This document shows positions 7,582-13,361 of a DNA stretch of 13,385 nucleotides, piece after piece. The notes under the pieces are model-generated. The model was not told where the DNA came from. It worked only from the letters and a program-made list of their open reading frames with translations, and ran no database searches. A program made the translations under genes and the position numbers. Origin of the DNA: Geopsychrobacter sp. Lineage in GTDB: Bacteria > Desulfobacterota > Desulfuromonadia > Desulfuromonadales > Geopsychrobacteraceae. The stretch is taken from assembly GCA_021647445.1 (NCBI GenBank), contig JAKIUS010000005.1:1-13385 (forward strand), in the 5' to 3' direction. Numbering within the stretch: position 1 is the first letter of the stretch; every line of letters starts with the position of its first letter.

Positions 7582-7585
7582 AACG
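7563..7585. promoter_or_regulatory. ModE-like palindrome over the mobAB start codon
   Basis: CGTTATGC (7563-7570) and GCATAACG (7578-7585) are perfect 8-bp inverted arms around a 7-bp centre. The ATG of mobAB lies inside the right arm. The outer half-sites CGTTAT...ATAACG resemble, as I remember them, the outer halves of enterobacterial ModE operators. The site covers about -4 to +19 of the predicted transcript, a position suited to repression. A modE gene is in the operon itself. Confidence 0.55.
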
Positions 7586-7588
7586 GTG

Positions 7589-7616
7589 ATTGTATGTGGT
7601 TTCCTGAATTTGTCAA
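7589..7616 (-). promoter_or_regulatory. strong sigma-70 promoter of the mobAB-modEABC-moeA operon
   Basis: On the minus strand TTGACA (7611-7616, perfect -35) is followed after 16 bases by TACAAT (7589-7594, five of six -10 positions). Seven bases separate the -10 box from the A of the mobAB ATG at 7581, so the predicted start of the RNA falls on the start codon. Confidence 0.7.
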
Positions 7617-7696
7617 GCGGTCTCAAGGATTGTTCTGGGTTCTTCCCATCGGTCTCTTTTTCGGGATGGGTCGGTTCTGTGGGATGGCACCTAACC

Positions 7697-7705
7697 TGTT
7701 ATAAT
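7697..7705 (+). promoter_or_regulatory. extended -10 promoter of the kinase-like gene
   Basis: TGT followed directly by TATAAT gives a perfect -10 box (7700-7705) with the TGn extension (7697-7699). No good -35 is visible at 17 bases; CTGTGG is there and TTCTGT lies at 7675-7680 with a 19-base spacer. Transcription would start near 7712, giving a leader of about 90 bases. It is divergent from the mob-mod operon. Confidence 0.6.
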
Positions 7706-7734
7706 CTTAAGGCGTCTGGATGCGGAGACAATAA

Positions 7735-7821
7735 ATGAGTCGTTTGTCTGCAGGAGTGTCGCATGAGCTTTTCACTTCGGGAACTTCAGTAAAGGGGGCA
7801 ATATGGGTAATGGATATATAA
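7735..7821 (+). other. leader with two nested small ORFs before the kinase-like gene
   Basis: ORF a is 28 codons (ATG at 7735, GGAG seven bases upstream); its TAA (7819-7821) overlaps the in-frame ATG at 7821 of the kinase-like gene as TAATG. ORF b is 9 codons (7763-7792, peptide MSFSLRELQ), with AGGAG six bases before its ATG, and ends ten bases before the kinase ATG at 7803. AGACAA (7726-7731) and TTGTCT (7744-7749) can pair into a hairpin that holds the ORF a ATG in its loop and partly covers its ribosome binding site. None of this shows that the peptides are made; it is a well-formed leader arrangement. Confidence 0.3.
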
Positions 7822-8495
7822 TGTCGGCAAAAGATGCAGCACGTTTGGCGGCCTGGCATCATCAAGCGCAGGTGCGCCGTGAGCAGGGGCAGGGGAATGG
7901 TCCCTGTATAACTGTTTCACGGGAATTCGGTTGTCAGGCCTATCCGCTGGCTACTGAGCTGGGGCGGCGACTTGGCGAGCCCTGGTCGGTGGTCGATAGG
8001 GAAATTCTCGAAGAGGTGGCCAGGGTGTCGGGATTCAGTATCGAACAGATAGAGAAATCGCGAGATACCCCCCCGGCGCTCAAGGCGATCTTTGCCATGT
8101 TTCTTGATACGAGTCGCGCCGAGGAGACCCAGTTGTTTGAGCATCTGCGTCAGGCGACGCGGAAGTTCGCGGCGGCGGGCAACTGCATTATCGTCGGCAG
8201 TGGTGCGGCCTATGCCACCCGGCAGATGACCAATATTTTTCATCTGCGGTTGGTGGCCCCATTGGAATTCCGCATTGCCAAGATCATGAAATGTCATGCG
8301 CTGGAGCGGAGTCGGGCGATGGAGTTTGTCGATCTGCACCAGAAGCAGCGTGATGATTTTATTCAGCGCCTGGCCGGTGACCACCTGGATGACCCTCTGT
8401 GTTACCACCTGGTACTCAACAACAGTCTCTTCAGCCCGGCGCAGATGGCAGTGTTGGTCGAGAAGGGTCTGCAGCAGTTGGGGATTAGTGATTGA
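7803..8495 (+). CDS. cytidylate kinase-like family protein
   Basis: A 230-residue cytosolic protein of the cytidylate-kinase-like P-loop family (the Cytidylate_kin2 type). Recognisable blocks are CITVSREFG (35-43), where the nucleotide-binding loop should be, VDREILEEVARVSG (64-77), a helical segment in the middle, NCIIVGSGAAY (127-137), HLRLVAPLEFRI (147-158) and YHLVLNNSLFSP (201-212). The usual glycine-rich continuation after the SRxxG motif is replaced here by CQAYPLA, so nucleotide phosphorylation is doubtful; the substrate is unknown. ATG at 7803 follows AAGGGGG with a short spacer; a second in-frame ATG at 7821 overlaps the stop of an upstream small ORF. It is not the housekeeping Cmk, which normally has a clear GPSGxGKS P-loop. 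It is monocistronic and converges on the hydrogenase operon. Confidence 0.8.
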   Translation: MGNGYIMSAKDAARLAAWHHQAQVRREQGQGNGPCITVSREFGCQAYPLATELGRRLGEPWSVVDREILEEVARVSGFSIEQIEKSRDTPPALKAIFAMFLDTSRAEETQLFEHLRQATRKFAAAGNCIIVGSGAAYATRQMTNIFHLRLVAPLEFRIAKIMKCHALERSRAMEFVDLHQKQRDDFIQRLAGDHLDDPLCYHLVLNNSLFSPAQMAVLVEKGLQQLGISD

Positions 8496-8505
8496 TTCCT
8501 AGTTG

Positions 8506-8641
8506 CTATTCAGCAGGATGGGTTCGCAACCCCCATATCAAGGGACGCATTCACCCATCCATGGGGCTTGATGTCGCCATCCCTGGCGACAAACACCCTT
8601 GCTATGGGGGTCGCGAGCCCATCTCAAAAGATGCTGAATAG
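8506..8641. repeat. 136-bp imperfect palindrome with two inner hairpins (repeat copy 1)
   Basis: The ends CTATTCAGCA (8506-8515) and TGCTGAATAG (8632-8641) are perfect inverted repeats. Pairing continues inward as ATGGG/CCCAT, TCGC/GCGA, ACCCCCATA/TATGGGGGT and CAAGGG/CCCTTG, interrupted by single mismatches and one unpaired stretch near the ends, about 34 bp in all. Inside are two small hairpins: CCCA-TCCA-TGGG (8554-8565) and a perfect 8-bp stem TGTCGCCA/TGGCGACA with loop TCCC (8572-8591). It fills the convergent gap between the kinase-like gene and the hydrogenase large-subunit stop, and can act as a terminator on both strands, though no T-run is present. A diverged copy at 13161-13238 shows that it is a repeat family. 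Confidence 0.85.
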
Positions 8642-9937
8642 TTACGATTCCTCTTTGATAGCGATCTGCAGTTGGTGGGTTGCGCAGCTGAGGCAGGGGT
8701 CGTAGGCGCGGATCAGTGCTTCGAGCCGTTGTTTGATTTGTTCATCGGGTAGATCAAGCAGATGGGGCAATAGGGTAGTGATGTCGGCTTCGATGCTGGC
8801 CAGGTTTTGCGCCGTGGGAATAATGCAGTCCGCGCTCTCAAGCAGGCCGTTTTGATCGTAGCTATAGGAATGGAAGAGCAGACCACGGGGGGCTTCAACG
8901 GCGGCAATCCCTTCGCCACCGCCCTTCGGCATGGCGGTTGAGCGTGCGCTGGCGAAGCTGTGCAGCAACAGAGCATCTATGGCGTGAATCGCCTCTTCAA
9001 TAAAATGGATCACTTCAATCAGGCGTGCCTTCAATCCGTGAAACGGGTTGCTGGTTGCGGCGTTCATCTGTAAGGCGTCCGCAACCTTGCGGGCCATGGG
9101 TGAGAGATGCTCAAAACTATTTTTAACCCGTGCCAGAGGGCCGACGCAGTAGTGACCCCGTTCGGTGCGTGCCATTTTTGCGGTCGAGTGCGGCACTATA
9201 TATTCATCGATTGTCGACTTGAATTGGGCAACGCTCTGCTTTATGCCGCAACTGCTGATGACCCGTTCGGCATGCAGTGGGTACTGGCCGCTTTGATCGA
9301 GGCAGACCTGCTCGGCGGTCCGTTCAAAATTGGGGAAATTGAAATCGGCAAACAGCTCGACCGTCGCTTCTAGGTCGGGCAGGGTATCGACAAGTTCCTG
9401 TCGGAGTTGTTTGAGATCGCTCGCTTCAGGGAGCGCCGAAAAGCCGCCGAGAGTTGTTGTCACCGGATGCACGGCGCGGCCGCCGACAACCTCGCAGATG
9501 CGATTGGCGGTCCGTCTGAGGCGCAGGGCACGGCTAAACAGGTCGCTGCGTTGGTTGAGAAGCTGGAAGATGCTCGGGATGCCGAGATAATCCGGCGCGG
9601 CCATGAAGTAGAGTTGCAGCAGGTGACTCTGCAGGATTTCGCCCTGACTGAGCAGACGGCGCAACAGTTGGGCGCGCGGATCGGGCTCAATCCCCAGCGC
9701 CTTTTCGGTCGCCATCAGCGAGGCCATGGTGTGAGAGATTGAGCAGACACCGCAGACCCGCGCGACAATCGGTGCGATATCGCTGAAGTGACGTCCCTTG
9801 AGCAGGGCCTCAAAGAAACGGGGCGATTCGACAACTTCAAGCCGACAGGATTCGATCTTGCCGGCTTTTTTATCGATGATCAGGTGGGCGTGACCTTCAA
9901 TGCGGGTGAGATGGTTCAATTTAATTTTTTTACTCAT
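8642..9937 (-). CDS. hydA: group 3b [NiFe] hydrogenase large (alpha) subunit
   Basis: Catalytic subunit carrying the NiFe(CN)2CO centre that splits or forms H2. It is 431 residues from the ATG at 9935-9937, which overlaps the small-subunit TGA as ATGA. Nickel ligands are in RVCGVCSISH (C62, C65) and DPCLSCATH (C415, C418, residues 413-421). N-terminal LNHLTRIEGHAHLII is the usual large-subunit opening. Ten residues (QLQIAIKEES) follow His421; in NiFe enzymes a C-terminal tail after this His is normally removed by a dedicated endopeptidase once nickel is in place, and no such protease is in the window. The absence of export signals and the operon partners place it in the cytoplasmic NAD(P)-linked group 3b (sulfhydrogenase) class rather than the membrane uptake class. 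The open frame reaches back to 10057, but that part overlaps the small-subunit gene. Confidence 0.94.
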   Translation of the reverse strand: MSKKIKLNHLTRIEGHAHLIIDKKAGKIESCRLEVVESPRFFEALLKGRHFSDIAPIVARVCGVCSISHTMASLMATEKALGIEPDPRAQLLRRLLSQGEILQSHLLQLYFMAAPDYLGIPSIFQLLNQRSDLFSRALRLRRTANRICEVVGGRAVHPVTTTLGGFSALPEASDLKQLRQELVDTLPDLEATVELFADFNFPNFERTAEQVCLDQSGQYPLHAERVISSCGIKQSVAQFKSTIDEYIVPHSTAKMARTERGHYCVGPLARVKNSFEHLSPMARKVADALQMNAATSNPFHGLKARLIEVIHFIEEAIHAIDALLLHSFASARSTAMPKGGGEGIAAVEAPRGLLFHSYSYDQNGLLESADCIIPTAQNLASIEADITTLLPHLLDLPDEQIKQRLEALIRAYDPCLSCATHQLQIAIKEES

Positions 9938-10665
9938 ATCTCGTCCCCGATATTGAAGGTGCGGTATTGATCGAGAATCTCCTGTACGGTCAGGCCATGT
10001 TCTTCGAGGATGCGGTGGTAGGGGGTGGTGCGGGGATTGTCGACCAGACCACGACAACCGCGACAGCGATCTCCGCCTTCAATGCAGATGGCGTGGCAGC
10101 CGGCGCGGGTCACCGGACCCAGGCAGATTTCACCAAAATCGAAGCTGCAGGGGAACTCCGCCAGTTTGCATTCGACACAAACCGCAAATTGCGGGAGGTC
10201 GGGTTCGCGTTCCAGCAGCAACGCCTGGAGTACGGCGAGAAACTCAGATCCATCGATGGGACAGCCGGGAATGCTGTAATCGACGGTCACGACCTTGTGC
10301 AGCGGCAGCGGTTTATCGGTCAGCAGATGCGCAGCATCGCTGGCATAGATGGTCCGGCGCAGTTCAGCCACAGCTTTTTCACTGGCGAGCAGGTTGACAC
10401 CGCCGTTCTCGGCACAGGCCCCAAGGGCAACCAGAATCCTGCTGCGCTCACGGATCGTCTGCAGTCGATCGCGATCTTGCTGGCGGGTAATGCTCCCCTC
10501 GATAAAGGCGATATCGAGCTTGGTCACCTCTTCCGACATCAATTCGCGAAACTCAACGACCTCGACCAGTTGCAGGATCTTCAACAGATCATTATCGAGG
10601 TTCATCACCGTTAGCTGACAGCCCTCACAGCCGGTAAAATCAAAAAAACCGATGCGCGTCTTCAT
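9934..10665 (-). CDS. hydD: group 3b [NiFe] hydrogenase small (delta) subunit
   Basis: Electron-transfer subunit that pairs with the NiFe subunit. It is 243 residues. The proximal [4Fe-4S] cluster is held by C13 and C16 (FTGCEGCQ), C84 (LGACAENGG) and C135 (PGCPIDG). Eight more cysteines (C163, C166, C173, C181, C190, C194, C201, C204) are enough for two further [4Fe-4S] clusters, as in other group 3 small subunits. There is no twin-arginine signal and no C-terminal anchor, so it is cytoplasmic. The start is ATG at 10663-10665, which gives the standard MKTRIGFFDFTGCEGC opening; AGG is nine bases upstream. Its frame is open up to 10908, but that extension lies over the spacer and the previous gene and has no family similarity that I recognise. 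It ends by ATGA overlap with the large subunit. Confidence 0.94.
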   Translation of the reverse strand: MKTRIGFFDFTGCEGCQLTVMNLDNDLLKILQLVEVVEFRELMSEEVTKLDIAFIEGSITRQQDRDRLQTIRERSRILVALGACAENGGVNLLASEKAVAELRRTIYASDAAHLLTDKPLPLHKVVTVDYSIPGCPIDGSEFLAVLQALLLEREPDLPQFAVCVECKLAEFPCSFDFGEICLGPVTRAGCHAICIEGGDRCRGCRGLVDNPRTTPYHRILEEHGLTVQEILDQYRTFNIGDEI

Positions 10666-10814
10666 CGCATGTGCCTTTTTCGAAAAGCCGGAAGAAGAAT
10701 GGCTGAGGAACAAGTGACAGATGCAAGGCGCGTAATGGTCGCGCAATGAGGCGTAGTTGCGTACGCCGAAGCAGTGAGGTCCATTGCAGCAACGCCGTTT
10801 TGCGCCGCCATCAT
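10662..10814 (-). other. 50-codon ORF bridging two hydrogenase genes, in a structured spacer
   Basis: The spacer between the fused beta-gamma gene and the small subunit holds an ORF of exactly 50 codons whose ATG overlaps the upstream TGA as ATGA and whose TGA overlaps the small-subunit ATG as ATGA. The peptide (MMAAQNGVAAMDLTASAYAT..., ending in a basic FRKRHMR) is not one I recognise; it may be only a translational bridge. The same spacer can fold: GGCGTA/TACGCC (10750-10755 and 10762-10767) is nested in GCAATG/CATTGC (10743-10748 and 10782-10787). It could equally be an inserted intergenic repeat. Confidence 0.35.
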
Positions 10815-12706
10815 CGTTCGATCGCCTCGGCCAGGTGCTTGACGCTGCTATAGGGGAAGATCGGTCCGCATTCACAGACGCAGATGTTGTTGATGCGGCA
10901 TTTGCCACATTTGCCGAGCCCGCATTTCATATGGCGTTCCAGATTGAGAAAGATATTTTCATCGCTAAAGCCCAGGCGAAACAGCAACGGGTTGACCTGA
11001 CGGTACATTTCGGGCGGGCCGGAAACGGCTGCAATGCAGCGCTCGGCGTTGATCTCAAGATCACGGAACAGGTAGCTGACATCGGCTGTCGGGATGCCCC
11101 AGTTATTTTGTGCTTCATTGACCGCAAAACGGCAATCGACCAGGCCGGAACGGTGCCATTGGAGCAGATCTTCCTGAAATAACAGCGTCTCAATTGAGCG
11201 CGCACCACAGAGCAGAGTAATGCGGCCATAATCGTCGCGCTGTGCCATCAGCGCCTGCATCAGGGAGCGAAGCGCGATCATGCCGCGGCCGCCAGCGACC
11301 AGCAACAGGTCCTTGCCAGCCATCAGGGGAAGAGGGAATCCGTTGCCGAAGGGGCCGCGAATGCCGATGCTGTCGCCGCTGCGCAGTCGGTGCAAGGCCT
11401 GGGTCAATGCTCCCGCGCGTCGCACCACCAGTTCGATTTCATCTTTGCCATCGGGGGGCGAAGCGATGGAGAAGGGTGCTTCGCCGAGGCCGAAGACCGA
11501 TATCTGTAAAAAACAGCCGGGTTGAAAGGTGAAGGGTTCCGAAACCTTCAAGCGGAACAGGCGGTCTTCGTTGGAGATCTCTTCGATCCGTTCGACCAGA
11601 GCCATCTGTGGCTGATATTCGCTGCCGGGGCTGTTGGCCAGTTGTTGGGTCGGGGTCTGGCTGAACAGTTCATTGAGCACGTCGGTCGGTTTTATTTTGG
11701 CCAGACATTCGCGGCTGCAGCGGCCACAGCCGACACAGGCGGTGCGTTGATGTTGATCCCACAGATATTTGTATTTACGATAGAAGCGGTGCCGTTGGCG
11801 ATCCGCCTGGCTTGAGCGAAAATTATCGCCGCCACTGATCTTGGCGAACTGATCGAATTGACAACTGTCCCAGGTACGGACGCGCTGCCCTTCTATTAAG
11901 TCGAGTTCCAACTTGTCCTGCACGTTGAAGCAATAGCAACTAGGGCAGAGCAGGGTGCAACCGCCGCAGCCGAGACAGTCGATACCGAGTCGTGTCCAGA
12001 TCGGATCCTCGTAGGCATCTTTCATGAGCAGCGGGAGGGATTCGGTCGGGAATTGCAGGTGACTTTCACACTGTTTGACCTGCAGTGCCAGGGGGGCCTG
12101 CCGAGGGGACGCCATGGTCTCAGGGGCGTGGTCGGCGAGCAGTTGCCGACCCTGATCGCTGCCGGTCTGGACCAGATAGTTGCCGTCGCGACGATGGAAG
12201 AAGAGATCGAACCCGCTGGCGATGCGATCGGTGCCGAGGCTGGTACAGAAGCAATGTTCGTCGGGGAGACAGTCCGCACCGATCAGCAGGGTCGCCTCGC
12301 GTTTGGCGCGGTAGGCGCTGTCGGTTTCGCCTTCAAACAGACAGTCATCGAGAATCTTGACCGCATGCAGATCACAGGGATGCATGCCGAAGATGACGCG
12401 CGGTGGTGCGGCGCTTTCGGCCTCAAGCAGTACGTTCCCTTCGAGTTTGAAACGGAAGAGTTCGTCCCAATGGGGAAACAGGAATTTTTTCGGGGAGTGG
12501 ACCGAAGGGGGAAATTCAAGTTCAAGATCTGCGGCATCGCTCAGCTTGTCGAGGATGATCCGGCCCTTTTTACGGCGTGGGGCAACCAGATCGTAGGCCT
12601 GCATCAGCGAGCGTGCAAAACGCAAAATCTCCGCCTGGCTCATGGCCAGCCAGAGGGTCTCATTCTGAGGTTCCTGTGCGGTGTTTCTCGAGGGATTTTC
12701 AGACAC
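10811..12706 (-). CDS. hydBG: fused beta-gamma subunit of group 3b hydrogenase (iron-sulfur plus FAD/NAD(P) reductase)
   Basis: One continuous 631-residue protein joining two subunits that are separate (HydB and HydG) in the classical archaeal sulfhydrogenase. Residues 1 to about 345 are beta: two cysteine motifs for [4Fe-4S] clusters, CLGCGGCTLLCPSC (C244, C247, C250, C254, C257) and CVGCGRCSREC (C324, C327, C330, C334). After a linker (about 345-365), residues 366-631 are gamma: a ferredoxin-reductase-type FAD domain (GEAPFSIASPP, RGPFGNGFPLP 450-460), an NAD(P)-binding segment (VAGGRGMIALRSL 470-482) and a C-terminal [2Fe-2S] loop (MKCGLGKCGKC, C595, C600, C603). It would pass electrons between the small subunit and NAD(P)H or polysulfide. 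The GTG at 12704-12706 is the first in-frame start, with only a weak GGA upstream; ATG at 12643 is an alternative. First gene of the operon. Confidence 0.93.
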   Translation of the reverse strand: MSENPSRNTAQEPQNETLWLAMSQAEILRFARSLMQAYDLVAPRRKKGRIILDKLSDAADLELEFPPSVHSPKKFLFPHWDELFRFKLEGNVLLEAESAAPPRVIFGMHPCDLHAVKILDDCLFEGETDSAYRAKREATLLIGADCLPDEHCFCTSLGTDRIASGFDLFFHRRDGNYLVQTGSDQGRQLLADHAPETMASPRQAPLALQVKQCESHLQFPTESLPLLMKDAYEDPIWTRLGIDCLGCGGCTLLCPSCYCFNVQDKLELDLIEGQRVRTWDSCQFDQFAKISGGDNFRSSQADRQRHRFYRKYKYLWDQHQRTACVGCGRCSRECLAKIKPTDVLNELFSQTPTQQLANSPGSEYQPQMALVERIEEISNEDRLFRLKVSEPFTFQPGCFLQISVFGLGEAPFSIASPPDGKDEIELVVRRAGALTQALHRLRSGDSIGIRGPFGNGFPLPLMAGKDLLLVAGGRGMIALRSLMQALMAQRDDYGRITLLCGARSIETLLFQEDLLQWHRSGLVDCRFAVNEAQNNWGIPTADVSYLFRDLEINAERCIAAVSGPPEMYRQVNPLLFRLGFSDENIFLNLERHMKCGLGKCGKCRINNICVCECGPIFPYSSVKHLAEAIER

Positions 12707-12736
12707 GAATTCGCTAATCCAAAAAGAATAGATTCC

Positions 12737-12789
12737 GTATACGCTTCGGCTCTTTAGCAGAGTTGTGGCCGAGCTTGTGAGTATACGCT
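12737..12789. repeat. direct 9-bp repeat GTATACGCT in the hydrogenase promoter region
   Basis: GTATACGCT occurs at 12737-12745 and again at 12781-12789, 44 bases apart in the same direction. The second overlaps the -10 box of the predicted hydrogenase promoter and the first lies in the leader. A third copy is at 1814-1822, upstream of tatA and just beyond moeA, again reading AGCGTATAC towards the downstream minus-strand gene. The spacing is about four helical turns. A regulator binding site is possible; I cannot name the regulator. Confidence 0.4.
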
Positions 12790-12809
12790 GTGGACGCTTT
12801 TCAGGTCAA
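12780..12809 (-). promoter_or_regulatory. sigma-70 promoter of the hydrogenase operon
   Basis: On the minus strand TTGACC (12804-12809, five of six -35 positions) and TATACT (12780-12785, five of six -10 positions) are 18 bases apart. The transcript would start near 12773, about 67 bases before the GTG of the fused beta-gamma gene. Confidence 0.6.
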
Positions 12810-12884
12810 CGTCAGGGTGACTATTCAGAACTCTGACCAATCCACGCAGCATGTGGGCTGCGGCTGTTGCCGGAGGGAAGTTAA

Positions 12885-13172
12885 GTGACAACGTTGGACG
12901 TAGGCAATAGCCGCAGACCGCATGCCTTTGCAGAAGTGCTGAACATATACACGGCAGGTAGGGTTCTCTCGGCGGTACGCGTTGTCAGTATAGACTGGCC
13001 TGAAGTTGCAAGCGCGAGGCCCAACGGGTCATACCATCGGTATCGCCCCGTGCGGCATAGAGGGCGAAGCGGTCATCCTAACCTCCAAGAAATACAACAG
13101 AATTTAGTACGCGTTGAAATTATAGCGGATTTATCCAGAGAATCAAACGATGTTTGTAAATGTTCCACATGA
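12885..13172 (+). CDS. unidentified 95-residue ORF with a strong ribosome binding site
   Basis: This is the only plausible ORF in the 679-base stretch between the hydrogenase operon and the window end. GTG at 12885 is preceded by GGAGGG (12872-12877) at an ideal seven-base spacing. The product is basic and arginine-rich in the middle (RYRPVRHRGRSGHP), has no signal peptide or transmembrane segment, and ends in KCST. I recognise no domain. A hairpin (ACGGG/CCCGT around ATACC/GGTAT, 13024-13051) lies inside it, and its last codons run into the degenerate repeat copy 2. Codon use (AGG, AGA, ATA, TTA) is less biased than in the neighbouring genes, which suggests foreign or non-coding DNA. It may be a remnant rather than a working gene. 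Confidence 0.25.
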   Translation: MTTLDVGNSRRPHAFAEVLNIYTAGRVLSAVRVVSIDWPEVASARPNGSYHRYRPVRHRGRSGHPNLQEIQQNLVRVEIIADLSRESNDVCKCST

Positions 13173-13238
13173 TGGGATAACAACCTCCATATCAGGCCCC
13201 TTGGATGGGGTCTCGATCTCGGAAGAGGCAGAATAGTT
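13161..13238. repeat. degenerate, internally deleted copy of the 136-bp palindrome (repeat copy 2)
   Basis: Left side: GATGGG..CAACC.CCATATCA (13171-13194) matches the left arm of copy 1 (8517-8540) with few changes. Right side: CCTTG.ATGGGG.TC.CGA, then TCTC..AAGA.GC.GAATAGTT (13199-13238), matches the right arm of copy 1 (8597-8643) with one 4-base gap and small changes. The middle of copy 1, including both inner hairpins (about 55 bases), is missing. The copy keeps the orientation of copy 1 but has lost most self-pairing, so it looks like an old remnant. Confidence 0.7.
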
Positions 13239-13335
13239 GCCGACGGTTGGTCTATTTTCCCGTGATTTACTTGTTTTTATGCGGGAAGCTGAGGTAGGCA
13301 CATAATTACACGTCGGAGTGGGGTCATAAAGACAG

Positions 13336-13361
13336 GCCTGCTGTCGCTTAGACACGCAGGC
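13336..13361 (+). terminator. hairpin near the window end, possible terminator
   Basis: GCCTGCTGTC (13336-13345) pairs with GACA, one bulged C, and GCAGGC (13351-13361) around a GCTTA loop, giving about 10 bp, followed by TTTATAATTT. The T-run is broken, and TATAAT (13364-13369) could instead be a -10 box of a gene beyond the window. I cannot tie it to a gene. Confidence 0.3.

Noticed and set aside
7582..7626. TTG at 7626 as the mobAB start
   Set aside because: It would add 15 residues outside the MobA fold and lies upstream of the -35 box of the best promoter.
9967..10614. 215-codon plus-strand frame opposite the hydrogenase small subunit
   Set aside because: Antisense to a gene with all cluster cysteines in place; no ribosome binding site of note and no family resemblance.
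12053..12757. 234-codon plus-strand frame opposite the fused beta-gamma gene
   Set aside because: Shadow of the fused subunit gene; no domain recognised.
12755..12775. Sigma-54 promoter for the hydrogenase operon
   Set aside because: A GG and a GC at the right 10-base spacing exist on the minus strand, but the surrounding positions fit poorly, and a much better sigma-70 promoter lies next to it.
12892..13025. Integron-like core sites (GTTGGAC and GCCCAAC)
   Set aside because: Both match the loose 7-base core patterns, but their order and spacing do not build an attC hairpin, and no integrase is present.
13143..13355. 70-codon minus-strand frame near the window end
   Set aside because: GTG start without a good ribosome binding site, overlaps the degenerate repeat and the end of the plus-strand ORF; the peptide looks random.
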